64,000 nt of DNA from Sepiola atlantica. Taxonomy: Eukaryota > Mollusca > Cephalopoda > Sepiida > Sepiolidae. Every line of letters begins with the position of its first letter. Position 1 is the stretch's first letter. The stretch lies in assembly GCA_963556195.1 (NCBI GenBank), contig OY744531.1, forward strand, positions 45,479,200 through 45,543,199, read 5' to 3'. The translations under genes were made by a program, and so were the position numbers. The notes below the pieces were generated by a model, which was not told where the DNA came from, made no database searches, and saw nothing but the letters and a program-made list of their open reading frames with translations. Below, piece by piece: positions 22,450 through 35,700 of this stretch.

Positions 22450-22760
22450 ACATATACTACATTAACCACCCCCTCAAAAAAGGAAAAGGTATTGCCCAGG
22501 AGGATAGTATAATGACAACAGAACAGATACTACACTACCTCCACACCTCTCAAAAAAGGAGGTGATGCCTGAGAAGATGGTATCATGTCAACAGAACAGA
22601 TACTACACTACCTCCACACCTCTCAAAAAAGGAGGTGATGCCTGAGAAGATGGTATCATGACAACAGAACAGATACTACACTACCTCTACACCTCTAAAA
22701 AAGGAGGACGTAATGCCTGGGATAATGATATAATGCAAACAGAACCGATAATACACTACC
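22450..22760 (-). repeat. 73-bp tandem repeat containing a U2 snRNA motif
   Basis: Minus-strand AGTGTAGTATCTGTTCT, identical to the U2 branch-site recognition region, occurs at 22520-22536, 22593-22609 and 22666-22682. Diverged copies lie near 22450 and 22741. The rest of each unit reads ATGATACCATCTTCTCAGGC ATCACCTCC plus a T run and is not U2. A related fragment lies at 52120-52165. This may be a tandemised U2-derived SINE or U2-targeting retroelement junction. Confidence 0.75.
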
Positions 22761-22777
22761 TCGCTTTCTGTATTCTT

Positions 22778-22935
22778 TTCTCGTTTACTTTCTATTTCTG
22801 TATTATTTTCTCTCTTTCTATATCTGTATTTATTTGTCTCTTTCTCTCTCTTTCTTTCTCTCTCTTTCTTTTTCTCTCTCTCTTTCTGTATTATATTCTC
22901 TCTTTCTATCTCTGTTTTTTTCACTTTCTCTTCTC
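22778..22935. repeat. CT-rich low-complexity tract
   Basis: TTTCTCTCTT-type pyrimidine repeats; the long open frames across it are artefacts. Confidence 0.9.
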
Positions 22936-23617
22936 TCTCTTTAGACACGCACATGAATCTGTGAGTGTGTGTCAAGACAGAAAAAAGACAGATAGATATA
23001 TACAATATAAAGATATATAGATGTAAAGAATAGAATATATATAGCGAAACTAATAAAAAAAGTGCAATAAAACAGAAAAAGACCGCAAACAGCCTAAAAA
23101 CTATGTCATATAAAGTTAATAGAATAACACAAATTGGTAGGAAATCAATTTATTTATGGTAAATCTTGCCTCTGATGGATGCGGATGTCATTGGCCCTAA
23201 ACGAATGATGGGTGCTTTAAACTATTCTAGCTGGTTAATGTGTGTTTATAGGGCATTTAGGACACCGCTTGATAGCGGAGTAATTATGCTAATGTCAAGA
23301 TTTGGTAGACACTCGATAAACAGTCAGCGCACCTCACCGTTGCCTTAAAAGCAAATTGACTTGCGCGATTTCAATAAGTACCTGTTTATTTATTTATTTA
23401 TTAATTTTTGTTTTATGGTTTTTCTTGGTTTTGATTAAAATTCTGTCCTTTTTCTTTTTATCTTGTTTGTAGAAGTAATTTTTATGTTTTTATGATAGTT
23501 TTTTTAGTGTTATCATTTCTATTTTGGTACATTTTGAAATAATTATAGTTTCCTTATACACTTGTGTCGTCTTTTGTAGACTCATCACTGTGACTTAACA
23601 CAGCTAACGCATCGACT

Positions 23618-23688
23618 TCAAGGTTTGAACCCTAGATCTTTAGTCATCATTGCCTCGAAAGTCTAACGTCCTAGCCATAACGGCCAAA
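23618..23688 (-). ncRNA. tRNA-like sequence (pseudogene or SINE head)
   Basis: The minus strand reads TTGGCCGTTATGGCTAGGAC (A-box-like ATGGCTAGGA) and 40 nt later AGGGTTCAAACCT (good B-box). Length and spacing fit a tRNA, but acceptor pairing is weak and no 3' CCA context or clear anticodon stem could be established. Confidence 0.4.
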
Positions 23689-23811
23689 TTTTCTGATAGA
23701 AGAAATATACCGCTTTATTTACGATGATCGGTTTCTTGAGCAGATTCAATACATTTTGTGAAAGAAGCATGCGTATTAGCTAAGTGGAAACTGTCATTTA
23801 CCACAGAGCGA

Positions 23812-23857
<46 letters not shown>

Positions 23858-25074
23858 GAAAACAAGTGAATGACGAGAATAAAATTGTGCAAAAATACAA
23901 TATCTATTAAGCTATCAGTTGTTAAAAACAAGATATTTAAAAAAAGACATTTTATTATTACTTCTTTAAAACATGGCTTTTCAAAAAATGATATATTTAT
24001 ATCTTTATGTATGTTTTCTGGGCTCTCCAAATCCTTATGGTTTTATATAGACAAACAGTTCTCTTTAACAGCGCTGAGTCGACTTTAATACTTATTGGTT
24101 AATGCTTTTTTGAGCACAGCCCCTATTTTCTCGTATTTATTTAGACGTTGTCCCAACCACATAAAAATCGGATTCCTATTTTTGAACATGACGCATTTGA
24201 TGTCATCGCTCTTTTTTGGAGCAAAAACTGTAAAATAAAAGAGGGAAGGTTCGTTAGTAGATGCATGATTATTTGACGTCACAGACCAACGTTACCATGT
24301 ACACATAACCCTCGTTTCATGAGGTCAGCGTGTGCACTTAGATGTCACCTCAACTTAATGTAGCTAGAAGCGGACGTGACGTCCCATGGTTTAAAGAGAG
24401 AGGGAGCAAGAGAAGTAAGCAGTTTGATCGGAAGCCTAGAGGTGCGAACACGTGGATTTTGAAATATTCCTTAAAATAAGTGATTAACAAGAAAGTATAA
24501 ACTCCCCTCTCTCTCCCGCTCTACTGGTCAGTTATTTCGAACAGACAATCCATGCGAATAAACATGTTTTTGTCTTCAACCGTTGTTGCGACCTGGACAT
24601 TTTTCGGGGTAGCTTGTTTCTAGGCGACGTTTTCTGAGTCTAGCAGGGTCACAAAAAATGCGTACAATTACGAGCGGCTAACCAGGTATGTTTATGAACT
24701 TACGTGTATTACACAGGGTTGAAAAGTAACAAAAACATTTCGTTTTTTTCTGAGCTACGTATTTTTAGTATGTACTTTTTAAAAGCAAAATATATCCCGT
24801 TGGCGAACATTCTAGTGCGTTTGACCCTCTCCAGTTCATGCTCAAATGTTATAACTGCTTCATTATAATATAAGGAACCAAAAAGAAAAGACTATAACAC
24901 GAAGGACAAAATAAAAATAATCAGCAATTGACTGTTTGAAATGATTTCAGTGTTACTCATTGAACAACGACTAGTCCCATTCTTCTTTGCGTGTCTTTGA
25001 AGCATGTGATCATACAACAGTGTCTTTAAAGCATGTAGTAAAATAACTTTCCAGCTTTTTTACGTAGTCCTTTG
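23689..25074. other. Stretch with (AT)n microsatellite (23817-23855); no gene seen
   Basis: Only short frames (78 codons or fewer) with no recognised domain. Confidence 0.5.
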
Positions 25075-27860
25075 CATTATTTTTGTACTCTGCAAGATAT
25101 TTTCAGTTGCACTGGTTGGGCAGTAGAGAGCAGACAAGCCAGTGTTGCATCGTATGGTCTGCCTCTCCACATTCACAGATGGTTGGGTCAGTTTTGTATC
25201 CGCATATACTCATATCAACTTTTGATCGCCCCATTCTCGTTTTCAGGAGGTCGAGTGTTTACCACTGGAGCCAAAATACCTCTAAACCGGGGAGGAGGGC
25301 TTCAGAAGAAGGATTCCCATGTCAGTAGGAGTAGGCCACTCTCCAGCCGTCTGGTCCACATCTGTTGTTTGGTCTCTTCCTTAGATGTTATTAGGGGTTC
25401 GACAGGGCTGAGGAAGCTTCTTATTGACTTGTCGTTGGATCGTTGGTTCACGTCCATGCAGATGGTGTCCATCACTGATAATCTCTGTGATCTCTACTGG
25501 ACTGGTACCTTCCCGTCTCACATCTGAAGAGGCCATCCCAGTAAGGAGATGCATGTTGTTCAGGTTGGTAGGTTCAGGCGACCAGTGATCAAGCGGCAGG
25601 TGTTGCTCAATGCTGAGCTTAGCTTTTTGGCATGCGCTGATCTCTCCCAAATAGGACAAGCATACTCCGCAGATGAATAGTACAGGGCTAATGCAGTACA
25701 TCTTGCCGTGTGTGCTGGGGCTCTCCACTTGTAGTTGATCAGTTTCCGGAGAAAACTGTTGCGGGAGATGACTTTTTTGTCTTCTTTACATGTTCCCTGA
25801 ATGAGAGGGTGCGGCTCAGGGTTACGCCACGGTAGACAGAGTTGGTGCGATTCTCAAGTTATATTCCAGACCACGTGATTTTTAGGGATTGATTGGGCTC
25901 CCAGTTCCTGGTATGAAACGAGCAGACTTGAGTTTTTGCAGGGTTTACATACAGGTGGTAGCTCTCGTAGTAGAGGAGTAGCTCATCTAAGGCTGAGTTG
26001 AGGTTTGTTTCTACTAATTCAAACGTACTTTCTTATGATGTTACACAAAGGTCGTCAGAATAGATGAACCGCTCATTGGTTGATCATTAGTGTAGATGTC
26101 TTATAGTACTAGCGCCAGAAGATTATCTTGAAGAAAAACATTATTTTCTCGGTGCCAGCGACTTTTGTTTTCGTTTAGGGTAACATAAAAGCGCTTGTCT
26201 TTTAGGATGGTTCCGATTAGGTCTGTGAGTGCCAGGTCTTTTGTAAGCTCCAATATCTTTTTCAAGAGGAGGCGATGGTCTACAGTGTCATACGTGGCAG
26301 ACAAATTGACGAAGACGGCTTCCGTTACCAGTCCTTTCGGAAACCCATTTTCGATGTGCTTAATGAGAATCAGGAGCTTGCTTCTTGTGGATTTGTCAGG
26401 CAAGACTCCTGTGTGTTGGGGATGATGGCTGGTTCAGCAACCGAGGCTAACCTGTTGAGGCGCTAAATCAGCTTAAACAAGGAAATCGGGCGGAAACTCT
26501 TTGCATGCGCAAGATCGATGATTTTGTTTTTTCTCCAAATCTTTGGGATGTTTCTTGTTAGCACACAGTTGTTCATCAACTCAAGGATCCATTTTCGTGT
26601 CAAAAGCTCCAAATTGCTTGATCTGCTATGTGTAAATATAATCTAGGCCGATGAGTTTACCAGCCTTCAGGACATTGATGGCAATATCGAGCTCTTTAAG
26701 TAAGAACGGCCCAGTCAGTTCAGTACTCTGTGAATATTGAAATCGGCAGTGATGGTGTACTGCTGTTTCGTTGGAGTTGATGGATCGTTGCTGATTTTCC
26801 GGATTAGACTTCATGCCCTTTTCTATTCTTGGTCATATTAGTTTTCTCCAACAGATTTTTCCATTTGCGTTGACGACCTTCTGATAGGAAGGTTATGGGT
26901 CTCCCACCTACTTCAATGGTACGTTCAGCAAAGGTGTCAGATTCATAGAGTTGCTTGTATTGCTTATATAATTTGCTGCTTTGGGCATCGGGTTTAGGTA
27001 TGTATTGAGTGCAGCTACCTCTTGGGATGTTCTTCCGGGTTGCTTGGCGCACAAATCTGGTGAATATGTCATAGTTTTTTGGGCCTGCTGTGAGATGGGC
27101 AATCTCTGTTCAGTATCTACTTGGAAGCCAGGTCAATTCGCTTTCTCAAAATTGAATCTTATTCGAAATGTAACTGTGGCAGGAGTGATTTCAGCGTTGA
27201 TTATGATGCTAATTGGACGGTGTTGCGTTTTGGGCAGTGGCCCAAGCATAAGCTTTTGCTCAGTCCTGTGATGCTCGGACTGACAAACACAATATCTGGA
27301 TTGTACCCTGCTTTCCATCGTCCGCTGTTGAAGGATTTTGGTTGCTTTGCATCGTGGATAACATTAAGCTGGTTGGTTTCGGCCCATGCAACCACTGCAT
27401 CTCTATCCGAATTTTTAGCATATCCCCATTGGGTGCTATGGTTGTTTAAGTCGCCAATCACAATCTTTGGTTTCCTAATTGGTGATGGCATATCTGGCAT
27501 CACAAGTGGTGTGGGTGGTGGCTTATATACTGGGATGATGGTGATTCTAATGAGCTCAGCTGTTAGGACTTCAATGTTATTTTCATCGATCTTTGCTGTT
27601 GATTCGATGATTGCCCCATTTTTTGCAAGTATGATTCTTCCATGTTTCTCATGTGGTCTTTCTGTGATAGTGGTCATTTTGTTCCACATGAAGGCGGGGA
27701 TGTTTAGGTTCAGCGTGGCTTTCTTGTAGGCAGAGAATATCACATTGATGCTCTCTGAAGAGTTTTGAAATAAGTTCTTTTTTGGTTGAGGATTTTCCTT
27801 CAATGTTTAATGATATGATAGTCCGTACTGGTTTTTGAGGCTGTCACTGGCCTTTCATTA
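25075..27860 (-). pseudogene. Decayed LINE (I/Jockey-superfamily) with endonuclease and reverse transcriptase
   Basis: Reading leftwards from 27850, the frames give the APE-type endonuclease start (about 27800-27700), then VIGDLNNHSTQWGYAKNSDR (GD.N motif, near 27460) and NPDIVFVS near 27300. A linker and the reverse transcriptase follow. Palm motif A is near 26290 as VNLSATYDTVDHRLLLKK, where the first Asp of V.LSAAYD is now Asn. Motif C, FIYSDDLCVT, is near 26060 in another frame. The C-terminal region gives HLPLDHWSPEPTNLNNMHLL near 25590 and a Cys/His motif (CECGEADHTMQH-like, split by mutations) near 25170. Multiple frameshifts and stops make it inactive. Order and spacing fit a nearly full-length ORF2. 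Confidence 0.85.
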
Positions 27861-29504
27861 TATTTAGGACTGATAATCTACTGACATTTGTTTAACTTAT
27901 TGACATCGCTCGTCTTATTGGCTCGTATTTAGGCTTACTTCAAAGTGTTTTATAGAATTCGCAGGTAATAGTAAGTATTACTTGACAGGGATCGCGACGT
28001 GAACGCTTCTACATGTAACAACTACTAAAAATAAAATAAAATTTTCTTGACACCACCTCATACAATAATTTGGTATCTATATTTATTTGCATAAAATATA
28101 TAAATGCGACACAGCGCCTAAAAAGTGGCGCGGGAAAAGGTCGACCTTATCTAACATTAATTAAGCTAGTCGAATTCATCCATTTCCATCAATAAACGGT
28201 TATACCCATTTAATAACTATACCAACATCGCTCAATGAATAACCTACTTAGAGAACATATATTACCACATGCAGTGGGGAGCTGGGAGATAAACATTTAA
28301 TGTACAATAATACAATTAAATTATTTACATTAAAGAGAAAACTCTCGGTATTCGTTTAAGAAACCCTCAATTTCTAATTGTGACAGATCAACAAATTTGC
28401 CAGTCGAAAAGTTGATACAGCTCCAAAAAGCTTTATTCTGTACACCTTATTCGAAATTCCGAAATTAGACCTATGTGACAATATTGTGAATCGGATGTCG
28501 GTGAGATTCGAACTCGAGACCTTGGTTTTGCTTTGGAAAACAGTGAGAGATGAAGACGGATGAAAAGAAGACGAAGGAGGGGGTGATCGTTAAACGTACA
28601 CTTGGCCATTTCTGAGTTATAATAGTGAATTGAAAAATCCCTAATATGGAAAGTAATGCTAATGAGGATATTGTTTTTTTCGTTATTGAATTGAATTCAG
28701 TTGGAGGAGGGGGGGGGGCGAGGTCCCGCCCAGTCTCAACACACCTAATTCTCAATAAAATGAAATTGTAACAGACATTCAAAGACTCTGCTTTGCTGCC
28801 CATCGAATTCACGTTGGTGGGAAACGGACCTGCCCTGGACTTGACGTTTGTGTCGCCAGATCATAATGGCCAAAACTTAATAATGCAGCCAGTCTAAAAC
28901 ACATACATTAGAAGTTAAAAGTTAGAAGTTTTTGAGCAAATATAGTCTAGTATTTTACCATAATAATTATTATTTTATATAAAAGCACACATCCAAATTT
29001 ACCCTTTATGTTTTTGCTTGAAATTGTCTTCGATCCTAAGAGGTACATACTTTGGAGACCAGCACCAGCCGATTACCCTCTTAATCAAATCACAACGTTG
29101 GGAGAGTGGTAATCGAAGGACCTTTAAACACCGACGGTGTTTATCAGTACAACACATTTCTGAAGACTGGTACCGATTGATCAACCGCAAACTAAGAACG
29201 GCCGACTTCGGGGACGTCACGAGAGGCGGGGGTACATTTTAATGTCCTCACGACCAGGAGTGGGGCGTTTTAATGGTGCCCATCAGAAATAGGTACAGTT
29301 TAGTGGTACCGTGCATATGTACACTGCATCTCTGGTAAATCAGGCAATCTGTCACCTAAATATGGAAGAGAAAAGGGTAATAAACAAAAGACAAGTTAGG
29401 GAAAAAAGAGGGTAAAGACAAAATAAAATGTTGGGGATATATGATACCATGCGTACTCAAATTAAGTTTGTAAAAATGGGGGAATACAAAAATAGAAACT
29501 TACA
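27861..29504. other. Stretch without recognisable gene; weak tRNA-like B-box near 28502
   Basis: GAGATTCGAACTCGAGACC at 28502-28520 resembles an inverted tRNA B-box/T-arm but lacks a convincing tRNA fold. The moderately GC segment 29000-29280 has overlapping frames of 73-74 codons on both strands, with no recognised family. Confidence 0.4.
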
Positions 29505-30760
29505 TTAGTCAACTCGGGTGTTCCAAATTTGGTATTTGATGAACCGAATGAATATGCGAGTATTTGTCATAAATTTTGGCATCATATCTTTTTTTAAGGA
29601 AATCACTCCAGACAAAGCATGAATCCACTTGATGTAAGGAGCTAACAAGAGAGAAAGATGATTATCGCAAATACAGGATTTGCTTATTAGCCTTAGTCTT
29701 GAAAAATCAAAGGCTATAGGAAGGAGGAAAACAGTCAGCAGGAAGAGAGTTCCACAACCCTGCAGTTCTTGGAAAAAAGCTACTGGAATAGGAAGCTGTA
29801 TTACAATGAGGTATCCAAAACAGCGAATTGATGGAGACCACGAGACCAACGAGTCAAACGAGCTGGAACAAGGGAAGCAGGGAATAGATCACATAATTCT
29901 GAAGAACACATGCCATCATAGTATTTATAGAAAATACCTCGACTAGCTACATCATGTCTGTGGGTGAGAGAGATGGTGCAGAGAAGAAGAAAGCGCGGGG
30001 CCAATCAAATTATAGATACGTTTTTGCACATTAAATGGGATAGAGATTCACCAACCTAAATAGGACAACAGTACTCCATACATAGTCTGATTGTAGATTT
30101 TAAGAGATAGAGAATAGCTTCAGGTATGAGAAAATGTTTGGAGCGATACAGAGAACCGACTTTATGAGAAGCAGAAAAAGCAATGGATCTAATGTATGAA
30201 CTCTAAGAAAGATTTAATGAGAGAGAACTACCAAGAAGCTTCAGAGTCGATTTCTACGCAAGAGCAGAGCCATCCATGAGAATCCAAGGAAGAAAATTAA
30301 CAAACCTACGATTAAAAGACACGAGCTGAGTCTTAACAGGATTACACGAAAGAAGCCATTTCGTACCACAATCCACAACTGAACCTAGGTCAACTGTTAG
30401 ACAAGATGGATATTTCAACTTATCCCAGGGAGATGGGCGAGAAGCAGCACCAGAATAGAGAGTAGCATGATCAGCATAGATGTTAATTTTCTTAATAATA
30501 TCCTCTGGACGATAATTGATATGGGGAACAAACAGTGTTGGGCCTAGAATAGCGCCCTGATGAACACCAGTATTGATGAGAAAGGAGAATTTATAGACCC
30601 CGACCAAAGTAACTTACACGCTTCTTTCAGAAAGAACATACCTAATAATTACAACCAGCTCACCACCAATACCATAACCCTGAAGTGTTGATAAAAGACC
30701 AGAATACCACACTCTGTCGAACGCCTTGGAAATGTCAAATCAATGGTCCTACCCTTTTCT
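29505..30760 (-). pseudogene. Decayed LINE reverse transcriptase 3' half (CR1/Jockey-like)
   Basis: Minus-strand fragments read NTGVHQGAILGPTLFVPHIN (motif B, near 30560), then NIYADHATLYSGA (motif C, YADH where YADD is expected, near 30480). CNPVKTQLVSFNRRF follows near 30330, and HHLSHRHDVASRGIFYKYYD...LWNSLPADCFP (C-terminal tail) at 29980-29700. Stops and frameshifts occur throughout. The gene order resembles the LINE at 1-1620, but by eye it is a separate, diverged copy. Confidence 0.8.
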
Positions 30761-30884
30761 GAATTATCCATAAACCAACAGATATTGAATCGGAATATCT
30801 GAGGTTTGAAAGTGTATCTTTGATAGTTTGCGAGTTTTAGTTCTGCATCTGAGCAAGATTATGACTTCCTTTTTTTTTTCAAAA

Positions 30885-31555
30885 GAACATATTTTATGAA
30901 TAGATCATTATGAATTTTGGAATATATATTCTTGGCAACCCGGTGAATAACACGGACACACTATTATTTTTTGTAAACTTTACCATTTAGTCGCACCCAA
31001 AACCTTTTATCTCCTAAACTAATGAATGAATTATTGTGAATTTTGGAATATATATCTTACAAAATACAGTGAGTAACATTAGCCTATTATTTTTTTGTAA
31101 ATTATAACATTTAGGGGATGCATATATATCAAGTTTAAAAAAATTCTTTAATCATTTATTTTTATATGAATCGATCATTATGAAGTTTGGAATATATATT
31201 CATGGCTATCCGGTGAGTAACATGGGCACATACATTTTTTGTAAACTTTACCAGTTAGAAGGTGCGTCCACCAAAACTCGCATACTCCTTCCAAAAATGA
31301 CTTTTATGATATAAGTAAGATACAAAAAAATTATTAGAGAAAAGAATTGCTCCACATCAAATTTTGAGATATTAAGTAATGCATTTAAAAAAAGAATCGG
31401 TTCACGTGTGTGATGGGCAATAATATATATGTGCTAAATAAATCACAAACTATTGAACTAATCATTATGAATTATGGAATATGTATTTTCGGCAACAAGG
31501 TGAGTAACGTGGACACATTAGTAAGTATTTTTGATAACTTTTACTGCTTAGGGAA
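30885..31555. repeat. Four diverged copies of a roughly 130-140 bp AT-rich unit
   Basis: ATCATTATGAATTTTGGAAT, then GG(C)AACCCGGTGAATAAC, then TTTTTTGTAAACTTTACCA recurs at about 30895, 31020, 31165 and 31455, each with substitutions. Confidence 0.75.
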
Positions 31556-31959
31556 GTGTCACCGAAACCATACTGTACCTTCCAAAGTAAGAAAAAACAT
31601 GAAGAAATAATATTAATGCTATTTGTCTTGCTTCAACCCGTCCTGGAACAAGTTACACACAGTTACTCCCCTTCTCTTTCCCCAGCCGCTCAAAATCCAT
31701 GCTACACCTCACCACGACAAACACTCCAGCACCCCCTCCCCTCTCTTCCACCCTAAGACACATTCACTAACACTTCTACCCCTCCCCTTTTTCACTCAGA
31801 TCCATCCACATTCCTTTCACTCCCTGCCACTGACTTCTCTCAGCCCGGACCTTAGTCCAGTGCTGTCAGCAGCCACGGCTACTACTTTTTCTCATCGACC
31901 CATCATGTCTACCCAATATTTCGATGTACTTGCATGACATTTTTCTTAAAATTATCATC

Positions 31960-31989
31960 CTGAGGAAGTCTTACACACAAAGACGAAAC
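31960..31989 (+). other. Hammerhead-like core / Penelope-type hairpin
   Basis: CTGAGGA (31960-31966) is followed by stem GTCTT/AAGAC with a 7-nt loop ACACACA and then GAAAC, matching the hammerhead CUGANGA-stem II-GAAA arrangement. CATC before and GATG after the core could pair. I found no NUH cleavage triplet in the position needed, so this is probably a degenerate copy of a Penelope-style terminal hairpin. It sits 85 bp upstream of an (AT)n(GT)n tract. Confidence 0.45.
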
Positions 31990-32070
31990 GTTGATGAATA
32001 TATAAAAAAAAATCTCTTGGTTTTTCCTTTTTCATTTCCCATTACGTCGGATTATTCTCATCCTTCTATA

Positions 32071-32074
<4 letters not shown>

Positions 32075-32155
<81 letters not shown>
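32075..32155. repeat. Microsatellite (AT)n(GT)n
   Basis: AT dinucleotides followed by GT dinucleotides. Confidence 0.95.
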
Positions 32156-32589
32156 ATTATACTAATTAAGAAATCTACTCATTTTAATTCTTTTAATTAG
32201 TGTTTAATTAAAAGTAAACAATATGTATTATACATCAATTAATAAAGACTTCCCATATTTCAGTTTCTAGTGGCTGCTTTAAAGTTTTTAAGGGACATAA
32301 AAAGGCCAAATCTCACATTTGAAAAATCAAATATCTGAGATTTGCATTAAATTTGATTTATAGTCACTAGACACAAATTAAGAAAGATTCCCTGAATTTC
32401 AAGTATTTCTTAAGCCCCCTTAAGCTTAAGCCTTACATTTAAGACATTTTCTAGAATCAAAATTATGTAATTAATTTTGATCAAAATTAGAATAAGTATT
32501 TTAGACAGATGGTTTAGTGTCATTATATCTTGATCTTCATCTTAGGGGGAATAAATGTAGTGCACAACTGCTCTATTCGAAGTAATTAC

Positions 32590-32593
<4 letters not shown>

Positions 32594-32643
<50 letters not shown>
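32594..32643. repeat. Microsatellite (AT)n(GT)n
   Basis: Same structure as the tract 500 bp upstream. Confidence 0.95.
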
Positions 32644-32644
<1 letters not shown>

Positions 32645-32707
32645 CTGTGAAAAAAGACAAACGGAAAACAGGTTAAAATGCAGGAGAAAAACAAAAACAA
32701 GAGATTT

Positions 32708-32741
32708 GACCGGTTTCGTTCGTATTAACGAACGTCATTTC
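32708..32741 (-). other. Degenerate hammerhead-like hairpin
   Basis: The minus strand reads ATGACG, stem GTTCG/CGAAC around TTAATA, GAAAC, palindrome ACCGGT and triplet GTC. This mirrors hammerhead stem II, GAAA, stem III and cleavage triplet, but the CUGANGA box is incomplete and stem I does not pair. A near-perfect hairpin (ATTCACACA/TGTGTGAAT) follows at 32762-32786. Confidence 0.3.
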
Positions 32742-32789
32742 ATTTTCATGACTTACCGTGCATTCACACACGACAGTGTGTGAATAATA

Positions 32790-35700
32790 TGCTTATGGTC
32801 AACATTTACTAAATCGTGATCAATTTTTGGGCTTCTCATTTATTTAATTTTCATCCAAACTTGATGCGGTTTTTGCATTAAAATTGGCTAGCCCCAAGCC
32901 TTTTTTGAACATAAAAAATTAAAATTTAGTCCAGTAGACAAAAGTAATTCAAAATATGTGTGGTCACTAGCGTGTAGGATAACGCCCCATTGACTTTGAA
33001 TAGCCATAAAGTTTTTTTTTTATTTCATACAAATATTTATTTTTTATACCCGAAATGCAGTAAACAGCACATGGAATCTAAAAATATAAATATATCGGAT
33101 GGAGTTTAAAATATAGAAGGGGTAAGCAGCTTAAATTGACAAAATTGCCAATTGAGTAACGCTCCTCATGCTTTTTAAATCGACATACCTTTTTAAATTA
33201 TGAATATAATTTAAGGATGGACAAATAGCAAGATAGAACCCGATGAGCTGATTCTAAATATGTAAGTATTACAAACATTGGGGCTATAGAGACAGAGCTG
33301 TGTGACTTTTAGTAGAAAAATAGAAAAATATGATAATTTACTTTTGAAGCTAAATTTTTCAGGAAAAAAGGCCAAAAGAGACCAAACTGAAAACTAAAAC
33401 CACACTTTTAGATACAAGAAAGCCAAAAAAAAAATGCCAAATTGAAAAATTCTCTTTATTAGTGAAGAACATGAAAAATTGGCTATATTGAAGATATTTA
33501 CTCTTGGGTATATTGAAAATGTAAACCCCCAAATATTTGTATCTTTTTTCTATGAGTTTCGTATTGTTTTCTTAGCAGTGAAAGCAAAGTAGTTCCATAT
33601 AAAAGTGAAATTGTGGCCTTTTTATATATGCTTTTTTGTGCACAAACAAATATTTATATAATTATTGCGTTAAATAAAAATTACTTTTTTACAGTATAAA
33701 TATTAATTTTTATATCGTACTGGAAGAACATAAAGAATATTTGGACATATTAAATTTAAATAAGTGTTGATAAATTTTTAGATAGATACCCTCAGCCCCC
33801 TCCCCTTAACAAAAATTAGATTATTTTTGGGACACCACGTGCAACACGATGTCGTTAAATATTTTTTTTTTAATAAATCTAAAATGATAATTCACTTGTC
33901 GTCGTTGACGCATGAATGTGTACTCAGCAGCGTAAGAAATTCATTTTTTTAAATTTTGAAACATTGGAAGAATTGAAAAACAGGAACCGACCGAAAATAA
34001 TTATTTTAAAAAGTGGTCTAAATTTTACTAACAATTAATTTCAAATGTATGGTAGGGCAAAAGTATAATGAACTATTAAACAAACGGGATGTTCACCGCC
34101 ACACACTATCCACTATACGACGTCATCGAAGTTTTACTTACAGAAAATCATTCAGTTGCCAATTTCACTTTCGAAGAATGAAATATAATTTTCACAATTA
34201 AAGTTCATATTTTTTTTATTAAAATAAAATAAGAAAGTTAAAAATAAAACATATTCGTCAATATTTAAAGAATTTTAATATCATTTTAAAATTAGATAGG
34301 GAAATAAAATCTTATTGAGACCAATAAAAACTGTAAAAGTAACTTTTTAATAAGAATAGATTAACTGTTTATTCTAATTAAGCTATAAATAAACTAGAGA
34401 AAAAATATTAGAAAACCATCTGACAGATGGTTTTCTTATAATGTTCTATTACAAATCCATACCTTCTATATAAAATTAAAAATACAGTGTCTTAAGATCT
34501 TTGAAATAGTTACAGCAAAGTGATATTTATATTTCAAAAGATAAGCAAAAGAAAGTTTCTTGAAACTTAAAAGTTTACTGAATTTCTTTGTTATTAACCT
34601 ATAGTGAGAACAGTTTTCATTTTAAAAGTTTTTGACACGTAGTAATAGTTTTTTAGATTAACTTTAGGCTTTTACCGTTCGAACATGATCACATTTTATT
34701 TTCAACAATTAAATAGATATAATGAAAATGAGTTTAAAATGAATTGAATTATGATATTTTAATTCATTCTGAAATAATTATAAATTATTTGAACTTATTG
34801 GAAACTCAGAAATTGAGATTTTTTATTATTTTGAAACTTATTCTGAAAATCAGTGTTTCTGAATTTATTATTATTTAAATTTAAAATATTCAACACATTT
34901 TTTTATCTTACTTTACTGTAATCTAAAAATTAAAATACTGAAAATTTTGAAAATTTTGAAAATCTTTGCAAATCATTTAATTATAATTGGAGTATGGAAT
35001 TAGTATTTTGAAAATGAAAAACACCCTAATATTATTAACAATAACTAATAATGGGCAGTAATGAATAATGTTGTAAGGCTCTCCAAAAAGGTAACTGTTT
35101 TAAATAATTATACAAAATATACTCATTTTTTGCTAAATTATGATAATGAAGTTAGATAAAATTTCTTATTATTGTGTTTATGAAGATTACAGAGTAAAGT
35201 TTGAAATAATAATTTTTTCAGCGAATAATAAAGTAATAAATCCAAGGCTTTTCACTAATTAATTAGATGCTTTCATTATTGTGATGTCATAATTATTATT
35301 GGTTCAACTCAATTAGCAATTGTTACTAATATTTCTACCAACTCAAAGTATAGGTGACTCAATATGAACCTGGTCACTGGTGCTTTGGGGTCTTGCTATT
35401 TGTTCCTTTTTTAAATTATAATAAAAAATACGTTGTACATTCTCAAACTGCAATACTTTTTAACTAGACTGAAAAATGTGAACGCATGTGTATTTATATT
35501 CGTACATATAAACCTGGAAAAGTACTGAAACAGGAATTGAGATGTGAAGATTTAAATGTAGAGTATAATTAGCAACGTAAAAAGAATAATACACAAGAAT
35601 GAATTAGATGATTCATTAAATAAAGTTAAATTTACTTACAGCATAATTCAAAATGTGAAGAATCCATAAGCGATTGCTCTTTACCACATTACCTTGAGTG

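Noticed and set aside
22658..23020. 120-codon plus and 109-codon minus frames
   Set aside because: They run through a CT-rich low-complexity tract and the 73-bp repeat.
27121..27729. 202-codon plus-strand frame with hydrophobic segments
   Set aside because: Exactly antisense to the LINE endonuclease frame on the minus strand, which has recognisable motifs.
31623..31937. 104-codon Pro/Ser/His-rich frame before the Penelope-like hairpin
   Set aside because: Pyrimidine-rich composition and no recognisable domain; not supported as a gene.
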